A stretch of DNA of 32,246 nt from Mycobacterium sp. (GTDB lineage Bacteria; Actinomycetota; Actinomycetes; Mycobacteriales; Mycobacteriaceae): contig JAHFVD010000069.1 of assembly GCA_023264735.1 (NCBI GenBank), forward strand, positions 4,921 through 37,166. The letters run 5' to 3'. The notes under the pieces are model-generated. The model was not told where the DNA came from. It ran no database searches and worked only from the letters and a program-made list of their open reading frames with translations. The translations under genes were made by a program, and so were the position numbers. The stretch's first letter is position 1; each line of letters starts with the position of its first letter. Below, one piece after another: positions 1-11,826 of this stretch.

Positions 1-2177
<2,177 letters not shown>

Positions 2178-2178
<1 letters not shown>

Positions 2179-3161
2179 TGGCCGCCGACGTCGAGGTGCT
2201 GGCCGAGGCGATTCGCGCCGGTGATCGTGCGGCACTGTCGCGGGCCATCACCCTGGTCGAGTCGACCCGTGCCGATCACCGCGACCAGGCCCAGCGCCTG
2301 CTGCTGGAGCTGATGCCCGACGCGGGGAAGGCCGTCCACATCGGTATCACCGGCGTGCCCGGGGTGGGGAAGTCGACCACGATCGAGGCGCTCGGGATGT
2401 ACCTCATCGAACTGGGCCACCGGGTCGCCGTGCTGGCCGTCGACCCGTCGTCGACCCGCACCGGCGGCTCGATTCTGGGGGACAAAACCCGCATGGCGAA
2501 GCTTGCCGTACATGCGGATGCCTACATACGTCCATCGCCGACGTCGGGAACCCTCGGCGGCGTGGCAAAGGCGACTCGGGAGACCATCGTGCTCGTCGAG
2601 GCCGCCGGATTCGACGTGATCCTGGTGGAAACAGTCGGTGTCGGGCAGTCCGAGGTGACCGTCTCGAACATGGTGGACACCTTTGTTTTCCTTACTCTGG
2701 CCCGCACCGGCGACCAGTTGCAGGGGATCAAAAAGGGGGTGCTGGAGCTCGCCGACATCGTCGTGGTCAACAAGGCTGACGGTGCGCACGCCATCGAGGC
2801 CAAGTCTGCCGCGCGCGAGTTGTCCGCGGCGATCAGGCTGATCTACCCACGCGAAACCATCTGGCGCCCACCGGTATTGACGATGAGTGCGCTGGAGGGA
2901 ACCGGCCTTCGAGAGCTGTGGGACACCGTCCTCGCCCATCGTGAAGTCTTGACCAAGGCCGGCGAGTTCGACGCCCGTCGTCGCGCACAGCAGGTCGACT
3001 GGACCTGGTCGATGGTGCGTGACGCCGTGCTGGACCGGGTGCTGAGTCACCCGTCCGTACGCACCCAGCGCGCTGAGATCGAACGCCAGGTCCGCGACGG
3101 TGAGCTCACCCCCGCGCTGGCCGCCCAGCGAATCCTGGATGCAGCCGAACAGTCAATGTGA
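2178..3161 (+). CDS. meaB: MeaB/ArgK-type G3E GTPase, methylmalonyl-CoA mutase chaperone
   Basis: GTPase of the G3E family (older name LAO/AO transport ATPase ArgK) that protects and reactivates methylmalonyl-CoA mutase and gates cofactor loading. The protein has 327 residues, normal for the family. Walker A is GVPGVGKST at residues 59-67, a Mg/switch region with DPSSTRTGGSILGDKTRM follows, then ETVGVGQSE, and the guanine-specificity motif NKAD is at residues 198-201. The ATG at 2178 shares one base with the mutB stop. In M. tuberculosis, from memory, the toxin-antitoxin pair mazEF4 lies between these two genes; here they are directly fused in one transcript. Assignment is secure from motifs and context. 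Confidence 0.96.
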
Positions 3162-3220
3162 CGGCCCGCGTGTCAAGTTAACGGTTTGGCAACAATTTGC
3201 TGCAGATGTGCTTAGGCCGA

Positions 3221-3235
3221 TTAAATTCCCATCTG
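3221..3235 (+). promoter_or_regulatory. Candidate -10 element for leaderless lipL transcript
   Basis: TAAATT at 3222-3227 matches the mycobacterial TANNNT -10 consensus and ends seven bases before the GTG at 3235. Transcription starting the usual 6-8 bases downstream would begin at the start codon itself. No Shine-Dalgarno sequence is seen before this GTG. No convincing -35 is visible. This is inference from spacing only. Confidence 0.4.
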
Positions 3236-4503
3236 TGACTCAGGTGATTCGCAGAGACGACACGCTGCCCCATGGGGTGCAGGGTGCCGCCGACCCGAAC
3301 TTCGCCTCCGCGCTGCGAAGCTTCGCGGCGATGTTCCCGCATCCGCGCTTCGGCGGCGGTGCGCTGGCGGTCTATCTCGATGGCGAGCCCGTGGTCGACG
3401 TGTGGACCGGCTGGTCGGATCGGCGGGGACGGCAGCACTGGTCCGCCGACACCGGGGCCATGGTGTTCTCGGCGACCAAAGGTGTGGCCTCGACGGTCAT
3501 CCACCGGCTCGCCGACCGCGGCCTGATCGACTACGACGCTCCGATGGCCGAGTACTGGCCTGCGTTCGGTGCCAACGGCAAGGCGGACATCACCGTTCGC
3601 GACGTGATGCAGCACCGCGCGGGTCTTGCGCATCTGCGTGGTGTGCGCAGTCGTGACCTGCTCGACCACCTGGTCATGGAGGACCGCATCGCGGCGGCGC
3701 CGGTCGGCCGGAACTTCGGCAAGCCCGCATACCACGCGCTCACCTACGGCTGGCTGCTGTCCGGTCTGGCCCGCGCGGTCACCGGGACGGGGATGCGCGA
3801 GCTGATCCGCACCGAGGTGGCCGCGCCGCTGAACACCGACGGGATTCACCTGGGCCGGCCGCCTGCCGGTGCGCCGACCCGCACCGCGAGCATCATCGGA
3901 CCCCAGCTGAACATCCCCAACCCGATCTTCAACACCGTCGCACCCCGGATCGCGGCGTTCGAGCGGTCGGCGATCTTCGGCTCCATGTACTTCCCCGGCA
4001 TGCGGTCGACGGTCCAGGGCGCCATGCCACTACTGGACAGCGAGCTGCCCGCCGCCAACGGCGTGGCCACCGCGCGCAGCCTGGCCCGCATGTACGGCGC
4101 GATCGCCAACGGTGGCGAGATCGACGGCCAGCGCTACCTGTCGCGCGAGCTGGTCGCCGGCCTGACCGGCCGGCGCAACCTGACCCCGGACCGCAACCTG
4201 ATCATGCCGCTCGGCTTCCACCTCGGTTACCACTCGCTGCCGATTCCGGGTGTGTTGCCCGGCTTCGGACATGTGGGGTTGGGCGGATCGCTAGGCTGGG
4301 CGCTTCCGGAATCGGGATTGTCGTTCAGCCTCATCCACAACCGGCTACTGACCCCGTTCGTCGTGGCCGATCAGGCCGGATTCGTTGCCACCGCGGCATT
4401 GATCCGACGGGGCGCCGCAGCGGCTCGCAAGCACGGTTTTGCGCCCGTCACCGAGTTCGGAGCCCCCTTCGGGCCGCTCGCCTCCGGGGTTGTCGCGGGG
4501 TAG
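3235..4503 (+). CDS. lipL: LipL-like serine esterase / class C beta-lactamase-fold hydrolase
   Basis: Predicted carboxylesterase with the penicillin-binding/beta-lactamase fold; M. tuberculosis LipL is a cell-wall-associated esterase with the same nucleophile motif. The SxxK motif is S79-A-T-K82 (VFSATKG), followed by a tyrosine-containing segment (YHALTYGW) and a GHVGLGGS loop late in the protein, which supplies the third beta-lactamase box. I chose the GTG at 3235 (422 residues, close to the 429 of M. tuberculosis LipL) because similarity starts with GAADPNFASALR soon after it and a -10-like hexamer sits just upstream. An upstream ATG at 3100 would overlap the meaB 3' end and add unrelated sequence. 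It lies directly after mutB-meaB, as in M. tuberculosis, but probably has its own promoter. Confidence 0.9.
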   Translation: MTQVIRRDDTLPHGVQGAADPNFASALRSFAAMFPHPRFGGGALAVYLDGEPVVDVWTGWSDRRGRQHWSADTGAMVFSATKGVASTVIHRLADRGLIDYDAPMAEYWPAFGANGKADITVRDVMQHRAGLAHLRGVRSRDLLDHLVMEDRIAAAPVGRNFGKPAYHALTYGWLLSGLARAVTGTGMRELIRTEVAAPLNTDGIHLGRPPAGAPTRTASIIGPQLNIPNPIFNTVAPRIAAFERSAIFGSMYFPGMRSTVQGAMPLLDSELPAANGVATARSLARMYGAIANGGEIDGQRYLSRELVAGLTGRRNLTPDRNLIMPLGFHLGYHSLPIPGVLPGFGHVGLGGSLGWALPESGLSFSLIHNRLLTPFVVADQAGFVATAALIRRGAAAARKHGFAPVTEFGAPFGPLASGVVAG

Positions 4504-4664
4504 TTCGGCCCTTCTGTCGCCAGTGCCGGGTTCTTGCGGGCGTCTCTGACCTTCGGCGTGTTGCCTGGTCGCGGGGTTCCGGATCGCCGCCACCGACCTC
4601 GCCAAATGCCCTCTTCAAGGTCTCCAGCAAACTTTCACAGGGAGCTCACAAGGCGCGGCAAAAG

Positions 4665-4682
4665 CGGTGATAAATGTCACCG
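4665..4682. promoter_or_regulatory. Perfect palindrome CGGTGA-N6-TCACCG, possible operator
   Basis: Six-base arms CGGTGA (4665-4670) and TCACCG (4677-4682) flank TAAATG. The length and dyad symmetry suit a dimeric regulator (TetR/GntR size class). The site lies 160 bases past the lipL stop and about 780 bases before the PKS gene, so its target promoter is not obvious. It could instead be a short RNA hairpin. Confidence 0.35.
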
Positions 4683-4706
4683 GTCGTCGGCTGAACCTTG
4701 CCAAAG

Positions 4707-4722
4707 TTCCACTCAGGTGGAA
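4707..4722. repeat. Perfect inverted repeat TTCCAC-TCAG-GTGGAA
   Basis: Six-base arms with a four-base loop, 25 bases after the first palindrome. It could fold as a small hairpin in RNA or serve as a second protein site. There is no following run of T, so it is not a standard intrinsic terminator for lipL. Confidence 0.35.
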
Positions 4723-5515
4723 AGTTCGCCAAATATCCACGAATAGCCGGTCATTTATCCTGCCGCGTTTGCTGACTCGTAGCCCGAAATATCGGTGAAC
4801 TGGTAATCGATGTCTCTGCACCCTGAGAAATGTGGTCTGGATCACGTTTAGCTGGATTCGAATATTGAAATCTCAGCCTACTCTCAGGTTAGTAGCCATC
4901 TCCTGTGTGGTCTGAGCATATCCGCGGGTTATCGGGTTGTAAGCACCTGCAGCGAGATTGCGGATCCTCTCAGGATTACACCGCTATCTAGGGCCTCCCA
5001 CGTAGCGACGATGTCAGCATTTGACACTATTCAATTACCGGAGCACCGCAATTCTGATCACCGAACCCAGCCAATTGGATAGGTTCATTACCGTTATTTG
5101 CTATATCCGCATTGATACCAATTTGTGTCGAAAATGCGATAGTAAACACTCTGCAACTTCCTCCTCACCGCCGAGGACACGCCGACGGAAGCCATCAGGA
5201 CGGCCATCGAGCCAAACTCGCCCTACTAAAGATGCAGCTAGAGACGATTTTTGCGCGACATCGCGGGAACGTAACGCCGCTCCCGCAGGTTGCTGCCACC
5301 GGATCTGCAGCAATCGGATATGCGCCTGACCGGGCACGGCGTTGGGGCCAAAGGTCACATTGCCCAATCCCCAATCAAAAACATCAAGCATTTCTCGCGG
5401 TCTTAACGAAAAACCGCTAAGCTACCGAGCACATTGGCAACTTCGACTGGGTAGCTAACGCTGCATGGTTCGGAACTGGTTGCCTTGGCCAGTTTCAAGA
5501 AGTGAGGTGCGAGCG

Positions 5516-8500
5516 GTGCGTCAGACATCTGTCACCCCCATCGCCGTTGTCGGCATGGCCTGCAGATTGCCCGGTGGTATCGACTCGCCCCACAAGCTCT
5601 GGGAGGCATTGCTCGAGGGGGCCGACCTGGTCACTGAGATTCCCGCCGACCGCTGGGACGCTGACGACCTCTACGACCCCGAGCCCGGCGTACCCGGCCG
5701 CTCGGTATCGAAGTGGGGCGCGTTCATCGACGACGTCACCGGCTTCGACCCCGACTTCTTCGGCATCAACGAGCGCGAGGCCACCGCGATGGACCCGCAG
5801 CACCGCGTGCTGCTGGAGACTTGCTGGGAAGCCACCGAACAGGCCGGCTTCACCCCGGCGTCGCTGTCCGGCACCGCGACCGGTGTCTTCATCGGCATGT
5901 CGCACGACGACTACGCGATGGTCACCAGTGATGCGGGTGCCTTCGATCAGGCCTACGCCTTCACCGGCGCGCCGTTCAGCATGGCCTCGGGCCGCATTTC
6001 GCACGCGCTCGGTCTGACCGGGCCCGCGGTGACCATGGACACCGCCTGCTCCTCGAGCTTGGTCGCGGTGCACCAGGCCGTCCGCAGCCTGCACGACGGT
6101 GAAAGCGATATGGCGCTGGCCGGCGGTGTGATGCTGATGCTGGACAAGCGCCTCTACGCCTCGTCCTCGGGTCAGGGCATGCTGTCGCCGACCGGACGCT
6201 GCCATTCCTTCGACGTCGCCGCCGACGGCTTCGTCCGCGCCGAGGGCTGCGGCATCGTCGTCCTCAAGCGGCTCGACGACGCCCAGCGCGACGGCGACCG
6301 TGTGCTTGCCGTCATCAAGAGCACCGCCTCCAACCAGGACGGCCGCACCGAGAACATCCTCACCCCGTCCAAGGACGCCCAGATTTCGGTCTTTCAGGCC
6401 GCGCTGGCCGCCGCCGGCGTCGACCCCGCCACCGTCGGCATGGTCGAGGCGCACGGCACCGGCACCCCGGTGGGCGACACGATCGAGTTCAACAGCATCT
6501 CCACCGTCTACGGCCATGCGGGACCGACCGCCCTCACCTCGGTCAAGAGCAATTTCGGCCACGCCGAATCCGCGGCAGGTGTGTTGGGACTCATGAAGGC
6601 CGTCCTCGCCGTTCATCACGGTGTAGTGCCCCAAAACCTGCACTTCAACCGGCTGTCCGACAAGAATGCCAAGGTCAAGACCGGGATGTTCGTCCCGACT
6701 GAGAACATCGCGTGGCCAAGGGAAGACGGCCCGCGTCGCGCGGGCGTCTCGTCCTACGGCATGTCCGGCACCAACGTGCACGTGATTCTCGAGCAGGCCC
6801 CCGAAGCCCCCGTCGTCGTCGACGCCGCCCAGGTGCAGCGCGACGGCAAGGATCTGCTGCTCTTCCCGGTGTGCTCGACCTCCGTCGAGGAACTCCGCAA
6901 CACCGCGGCGAACCTGGCGGACTGGGTCGAAGCCGCCGGTGACGAACTGTCGCTGCCGGATCTGGGTTACACGCTGAGCCGTCGGCGCGGGCATCGCCCG
7001 ATCCGCACGTCGGTCATCGCCGAGGATCGCGGTTCGCTGATCGAGCAGCTGCGCCAGGTCGCCGACGGTGACGAGCCCTACCAGGCCGCCGTCGGTCACG
7101 ACGACCGCGGACCGGTCTGGATCTTCTCCGGGCAGGGCTCGCAGTGGGCCTCGATGGGCACCGGTCTGCTGGCCACCGAGCCGGTCTTCGCCGCGAAGAT
7201 CGCCGAGATCGAGCCGCTGATCGCGGCCGAGTCGAACTTCTCGGTCACCGAGGCGATGACCGCCGAGGAGACCGTCGAGGGCATCCACCGGGTTCAGCCC
7301 ACGATCTTCGCCGTGCAGGTCGCGATGGCGGCCACCATGGCGTCCTACGGGGTGCAGCCCGGCGCGGTCATCGGCCACTCGCTCGGTGAGGTCGCCGCGG
7401 CGGTGGTGTCCGGCGCGCTGTCGCTGGAAGACGGCGTCAAGGTCATCTGCCGCCGCTCACTGCTGTGCCTGCGGCTGGCCGGCGGGGGCGCGATGGCGTC
7501 GGTCGAGATGCCCGCCCAGCAGGTGCGCGAAGAGCTCGAGCAACAGGGCATCGAGGACGTCGTCGTCGCTGTCGTCGCCTCGCCCAAGTCGACGGTCATT
7601 GGCGGTGCCACCGACACCGTCCGCAAGATCGTCGCCGGCTGGGAGGCCCGCGAGATCATGGCCCGCGAGGTCAACGTCGATGTGGCGTCGCACTCGCCGC
7701 AGGTCGACCCAATCCTCGACGAGCTCGCCGAGATGCTGTCCGACATCACGCCGATGGCGCCTGAGGTGCCCTACTACTCGGCGACGTCGTTCGATCCCCG
7801 CGAGCAGCCGTACTGCGATGCCGACTACTGGGTGGACAACCTGCGCCACACGGTCCGCTTCTCGGCTGCCGTGCAGACGGCGCTGGAGGACGGCTTCCGG
7901 GTCTTCGGCGAGCTGGCTCCGCACCCTCTGCTGATCCGCGCGATCGACCAGACCGCAGGCACGCTGGACATCAGCGTCGCGGCGCTGGCCGGTATGCGTC
8001 GCGCACAGGAGGTCCCGAACGGCCTTGGCGATTTCCTCGGCGATCTGTACTCGGCCGGCGCACAACTCGACTTCTCGGTCCTCTACCCGGTCGGCCGGCT
8101 GGTCGACGCACCGCTGCCCACGTGGACGCACCGCAGCCTGGTCCTGATCGCTGACGGCGTTGACCACAAGGCGAGCGGCGCGCACCTGGTGGCTGCGCAC
8201 CCGCTGCTCGGCTCGCACGTCCGTCTGCTGGAGGAGCCCGAGCGGCACGCCTGGGCCGCCGAGGTCGGGACCGGCGCGCATCCGTGGCTGGTCGACCATC
8301 AGATCAACAACGTCGCGGCGCTGCCGGGTGCGGCGTACTGCGAGATGGCGCTGGCCGCCGCGCGCACCGTGTTCGGTGACGACGCCGAGGTCCGCGACGT
8401 CACGTTCGAAGCGATGCTGCTGCTCAAGGACGAGACCCCGGTCAGCGCCGTCGCCGCGGCGGACGGCTCCGGAGTGCTCGACTTCGTCGTGGAGACCGAC

Positions 8501-11500
8501 CTCGACGGTGAGCGGGAACGCCGCGCCAGCGCGGCGCTGCACGCCGGCGAGGCCGGGGGAGCGCCGAACACCTACGACATGGACGTGCTGCGCGACGCCC
8601 ACCCCAACCGCGCTGACGGCGAGGGTGTGCGGCAGTGGTTCGACGGCCGCGGTGTCCAGTTCGGTCCCGCGTTCACCGCGCTGGTCGCCGTGAACGCCGC
8701 CGACGAGACTGCCGACACCGTGCTGGCCGAGATCGGCCTGCCCAGCTCGATCCGCAACCAGCAGACCTCCTACGGCGTCCACCCGGCGCTGCTGGACGCG
8801 TGCTTCCAGTCGGTCGCGGCCCATCCGGGCGTGCAGGCCTCAGGCACCGGCGGGCTGCTGCTGCCGCTGGGCGTGGACCGCCTGCGGGTGCACGGCGCGA
8901 CCCGCAATGCGCGCTACTGCCTGACCCGGGTCACCTCGCTCGACGGCTCGTCGGTCGAGGCTGATATCGATCTGCTCGACGACTACGGCACCGTGCTGTT
9001 CACCGTCCAGGGTCTGCGCATGGGCACCGGGATGTCCGAGGACCACGAGGGCGACCGGGTGCTCAACGAGCGTCTGCTCGGCATCGAATGGCGCCAGAAC
9101 CAGGTAGCCGAGATCACCCACCCCACCTCGGCGACGTGGCTCGTGGTCAGCACCTCCGCCGCCGCCGATCTGCTGTCGTCGGCGCTCACTGACGCGCTGA
9201 AGCTCAACGACGCCGAGGTGACCACGATGCCCTGGCCGCAGCAGGCCGATCACGCGGGCAACGCCGAGCGGCTGCAGTCGTACTTCACCGAAGGCGGCTT
9301 CGCCAACGTCGTCGTGGTCAGCGGCGCACGCAATGGCTGCCCCGAAGAGCAGCTGCCGCATCGCGGCGGAGAGCACGTGCGCCATCTGGTGCGCATCGCC
9401 CGTGAGCTGGCCGATACCGCCGGCGAGCCGCCGCGGCTCTACGTCATCACCCGTAATGCTCAGACCGTGCTGGCCGACGACCGGCCGAACCTCGAGCAGG
9501 CCGGCCTTCGTGGTCTGCTGCGTGTGGTCGGCGCCGAGTACCCGCAGCTGCGCCCCAGCCAGATCGACGTCGACGACGATGTCGACGCCAAGCTGCTGGC
9601 CCGGGTCCTGCTCAGTGGTTCGGAAGAAGACGAGACCGCCTTCCGCAATGGCGAGTGGTACACCGCGCATCTGCATCCGAGCCCGCTGCGGCCCGACGAG
9701 CGCTACACCACGGTCGTCGATCATTCCCGCGACGGCATGCGCCTAGAGATCCGCACGCCGGGCGATATGCAGACCCTCGAGCTGGCTGCCTTCGACCGCA
9801 TCCCGCCGGGGCCGGGTCAGATCGAGGTCGCGGTCACCGCGTCCAGCCTGAACTTCGCCGACGTCCTGCTCGCCTTCGGTCGCTACCCGAGTTTCGAGGG
9901 TCTGCACCCGCAGCTGGGCATCGACTTCGCCGGTGTGGTCACCGCCGTCGGCCCGCAGGTCACCCCGCACCGGGTGGGCGACCACGTGGGCGGCATGTCG
10001 CCCAACGGCTGCTGGGGAACGTTCGTCACCTGCGACGCCGACGTGGCCGTGACGCTGCCCGCGGGGTTGCGCGACGATCAAGCCGCTGCGGTGTCGACCG
10101 CGTCGGCCACCGCCTGGCACAGCCTGCACGACCTTGCCAAGATCTCCTCCGGCGATAAGGTGCTGATCCACTCCGCCACAGGTGGTGTGGGCCAGGCCGC
10201 GATCGCGATCGCTCGCGCCGCCGGGGCGGAGATCTTCGCCACCGCCGGTACCGAGGAGCGCCGCGACATGCTGCGCGATATGGGCATCACCAGAGTCTAT
10301 GACTCGCGCAGCGCCGCCTTCGCCGAGCAGATCCGCAAAGACACCGACGGCTACGGCGTCGACATCGTGCTCAACTCTTTGACCGGTGCTTCTCAGCGGG
10401 CCGGCGTCGACCTGCTGGCCTTCGGCGGCCGCTTCGTCGAGATCGGCAAGAAGGACATCTACGGCGACACCCGGCTCGGGCTGTTCCCGTTCCGTCGCAA
10501 CCTGTCCTTCTACGGTGTCGACCTGGCGCTGATGGCCACCACGCACCCCGAGCAGATCCGCGACCTGCTGAGCACCGTCTACCGGCTGACCGCCGAGGGT
10601 GTGCTGCCGCAACCGGAGACCACGCACTACCCGCTGGCCGACGCCGCCACCGCCATCCGCGTGATGGGTGCGGCCGAGCACACCGGCAAGCTGCTGCTGT
10701 CGGTGCCGAAGGTGGGCCACAGCAATGTCGTCGTGCCGCCGGAGCAGGCCAAGGTCTTCCGCCAGGACGGCTCGTACATCATCACCGGTGGTCTCGGCGG
10801 GCTGGGTTTGTTCCTGGCCGCGAAGATGGCCGGCGCCGGCTGCGGCCGGATCGTGCTGAACTCGCGGTCGGAGCCCAAGGCCGAAGCGCTGGCGGAGATC
10901 GCCCGCATGCGGGCCGCCGGTACCGAGGTCGAGGTCGTCAGCGGCGATATCGCACTGTCGGAGACGGTCGACCGCCTGGTGGCAGTGGCCACCGCAACCG
11001 GCCTGGCCGTGCGCGGTGTCCTGCACGCCGCCGCGGTCGTCGAGGATGCCATCCTGACCAACATCAGTGACGAGCTGATCGATCGGGACTGGGCTCCGAA
11101 GGTCTACGGCGCCTGGCACCTGCACCGGGCCACCACGGCACAGCCACTGGACTGGTTCTGCTCGTTCTCCTCGGCGGCCGCGCTGATGGGTTCGCCGGGA
11201 CAGGGCGCCTACGCCGCGGCCAACAGCTGGCTGGACGGGTTCACCCACTGGCGCCGTTCGCAGGGGCTGCCCGCCACCGCGATCGCATGGGCGGCATGGG
11301 ACGAGATCGGTGCGGGCAAGCACCTGGCCGCCGCCGGCGACACCGCGATGATCAGCCCGGACGAGGGCGCGCATGCCTTCGAGGCGCTGCTGCGTCACGA
11401 TCGCCCCTACAGCGGCTACGCGCCGATCATCGGGACGCCGTGGCTGACCGATCTGGCGGCCCGCAGCCCGTTCGCCGAGGCGTTCCAAGCCAGTGGCGAC

Positions 11501-11797
11501 CGGCCGGCGGACACCAGCACCTTCCGGGCGGAACTTCATGACCTGGCGCGCGACGAGTGGCCGACCAGGGTGCGGCGGTTGGTGTCGGAGCAGCTCAGCC
11601 TGATTCTGCGCCGTTCCATCGACCCAGACCGGCCGATTTCGGAGTACGGTTTGGACTCGTTGGGGAACCTCGAGTTGCGAACCCGGATCGAAACTGAAAC
11701 GGGAATACGCGTTCGGTCGATGGATATAACGACTGTCCGGTCGCTGGCCGAAAGCCTGTGCGAAACGCTTGCCGGTGTCATCACGTCAGCACGCTAG
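5516..11797 (+). CDS. MAS/Pks5-like iterative type I polyketide synthase (KS-AT-DH-ER-KR-ACP)
   Basis: Single-module, fully reducing synthase of the mycocerosic-acid-synthase family. It would elongate a fatty acyl primer with methylmalonyl-CoA to give a methyl-branched chain for an envelope lipid. Numbering from GTG 5516 (2093 residues): KS with DTACSSS, Cys178; AT with GHSLGE, Ser622, and VASHSPQ further on, the branch motif associated with methylmalonyl use; DH with His928 and Asp1094; ER with the NADPH loop GGVGQAA near 1556; KR with GGLGGLG near 1757 and Tyr1899; ACP with GLDSL, Ser2048. The DH motif reads HQINNVAALP, so the Gly of HxxxGxxxxP is Asn. Start: GTG 5516 has AAGTGAGG upstream and begins seven residues before the conserved PIAVVGM; an in-frame ATG at 5465 would add 17 residues. 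It closely resembles M. tuberculosis Pks5, which lies in the same lipL-ileS interval. There is no FAAL gene nearby. Confidence 0.95.
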   Translation: MRQTSVTPIAVVGMACRLPGGIDSPHKLWEALLEGADLVTEIPADRWDADDLYDPEPGVPGRSVSKWGAFIDDVTGFDPDFFGINEREATAMDPQHRVLLETCWEATEQAGFTPASLSGTATGVFIGMSHDDYAMVTSDAGAFDQAYAFTGAPFSMASGRISHALGLTGPAVTMDTACSSSLVAVHQAVRSLHDGESDMALAGGVMLMLDKRLYASSSGQGMLSPTGRCHSFDVAADGFVRAEGCGIVVLKRLDDAQRDGDRVLAVIKSTASNQDGRTENILTPSKDAQISVFQAALAAAGVDPATVGMVEAHGTGTPVGDTIEFNSISTVYGHAGPTALTSVKSNFGHAESAAGVLGLMKAVLAVHHGVVPQNLHFNRLSDKNAKVKTGMFVPTENIAWPREDGPRRAGVSSYGMSGTNVHVILEQAPEAPVVVDAAQVQRDGKDLLLFPVCSTSVEELRNTAANLADWVEAAGDELSLPDLGYTLSRRRGHRPIRTSVIAEDRGSLIEQLRQVADGDEPYQAAVGHDDRGPVWIFSGQGSQWASMGTGLLATEPVFAAKIAEIEPLIAAESNFSVTEAMTAEETVEGIHRVQPTIFAVQVAMAATMASYGVQPGAVIGHSLGEVAAAVVSGALSLEDGVKVICRRSLLCLRLAGGGAMASVEMPAQQVREELEQQGIEDVVVAVVASPKSTVIGGATDTVRKIVAGWEAREIMAREVNVDVASHSPQVDPILDELAEMLSDITPMAPEVPYYSATSFDPREQPYCDADYWVDNLRHTVRFSAAVQTALEDGFRVFGELAPHPLLIRAIDQTAGTLDISVAALAGMRRAQEVPNGLGDFLGDLYSAGAQLDFSVLYPVGRLVDAPLPTWTHRSLVLIADGVDHKASGAHLVAAHPLLGSHVRLLEEPERHAWAAEVGTGAHPWLVDHQINNVAALPGAAYCEMALAAARTVFGDDAEVRDVTFEAMLLLKDETPVSAVAAADGSGVLDFVVETDLDGERERRASAALHAGEAGGAPNTYDMDVLRDAHPNRADGEGVRQWFDGRGVQFGPAFTALVAVNAADETADTVLAEIGLPSSIRNQQTSYGVHPALLDACFQSVAAHPGVQASGTGGLLLPLGVDRLRVHGATRNARYCLTRVTSLDGSSVEADIDLLDDYGTVLFTVQGLRMGTGMSEDHEGDRVLNERLLGIEWRQNQVAEITHPTSATWLVVSTSAAADLLSSALTDALKLNDAEVTTMPWPQQADHAGNAERLQSYFTEGGFANVVVVSGARNGCPEEQLPHRGGEHVRHLVRIARELADTAGEPPRLYVITRNAQTVLADDRPNLEQAGLRGLLRVVGAEYPQLRPSQIDVDDDVDAKLLARVLLSGSEEDETAFRNGEWYTAHLHPSPLRPDERYTTVVDHSRDGMRLEIRTPGDMQTLELAAFDRIPPGPGQIEVAVTASSLNFADVLLAFGRYPSFEGLHPQLGIDFAGVVTAVGPQVTPHRVGDHVGGMSPNGCWGTFVTCDADVAVTLPAGLRDDQAAAVSTASATAWHSLHDLAKISSGDKVLIHSATGGVGQAAIAIARAAGAEIFATAGTEERRDMLRDMGITRVYDSRSAAFAEQIRKDTDGYGVDIVLNSLTGASQRAGVDLLAFGGRFVEIGKKDIYGDTRLGLFPFRRNLSFYGVDLALMATTHPEQIRDLLSTVYRLTAEGVLPQPETTHYPLADAATAIRVMGAAEHTGKLLLSVPKVGHSNVVVPPEQAKVFRQDGSYIITGGLGGLGLFLAAKMAGAGCGRIVLNSRSEPKAEALAEIARMRAAGTEVEVVSGDIALSETVDRLVAVATATGLAVRGVLHAAAVVEDAILTNISDELIDRDWAPKVYGAWHLHRATTAQPLDWFCSFSSAAALMGSPGQGAYAAANSWLDGFTHWRRSQGLPATAIAWAAWDEIGAGKHLAAAGDTAMISPDEGAHAFEALLRHDRPYSGYAPIIGTPWLTDLAARSPFAEAFQASGDRPADTSTFRAELHDLARDEWPTRVRRLVSEQLSLILRRSIDPDRPISEYGLDSLGNLELRTRIETETGIRVRSMDITTVRSLAESLCETLAGVITSAR

Positions 11798-11826
11798 ATA
11801 AATAGGGTCGATAGGGGAAACTGACA

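Larger units (their letters stand above)
4504..5464. other. Long AT-richer intergenic spacer between lipL and the PKS gene
   Basis: A stretch of 961 bases without a gene I can support. Short open frames exist on both strands but show no recognisable protein, no ribosome-binding site and no mycobacterial codon bias. Base composition falls from about 4640 onwards compared with the flanking genes. It holds two perfect palindromes (4665-4682 and 4707-4722, listed separately). Near the PKS gene there is a possible -10 (TAAGCT, 5418-5423) preceded by an inverted repeat GCGGT...ACCGC. The AT-rich composition upstream of a large PKS gene makes it a plausible target for the Lsr2 silencer; that is inference. 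No tRNA, IS end or terminator with a U-tract was seen. Confidence 0.6.

Noticed and set aside
4448..4746. Small frames just after lipL on both strands
   Set aside because: Arg/Pro-rich translations typical of random high-GC DNA; no start signals.
4850..4870. GGATTCGAATATTG looked like a tRNA T-loop
   Set aside because: No matching acceptor, D or anticodon stems around it; not a tRNA.
5101..5420. Short open frames on both strands in the lipL-PKS spacer (96-102 residues)
   Set aside because: No recognisable family, no ribosome site or leaderless promoter, low coding bias and mutually overlapping frames; treated as non-coding.
5495..7378. 627-residue minus-strand frame opposite the PKS
   Set aside because: Antisense shadow of a high-GC coding region; translation is low-complexity His/Arg/Gly-rich and matches nothing.
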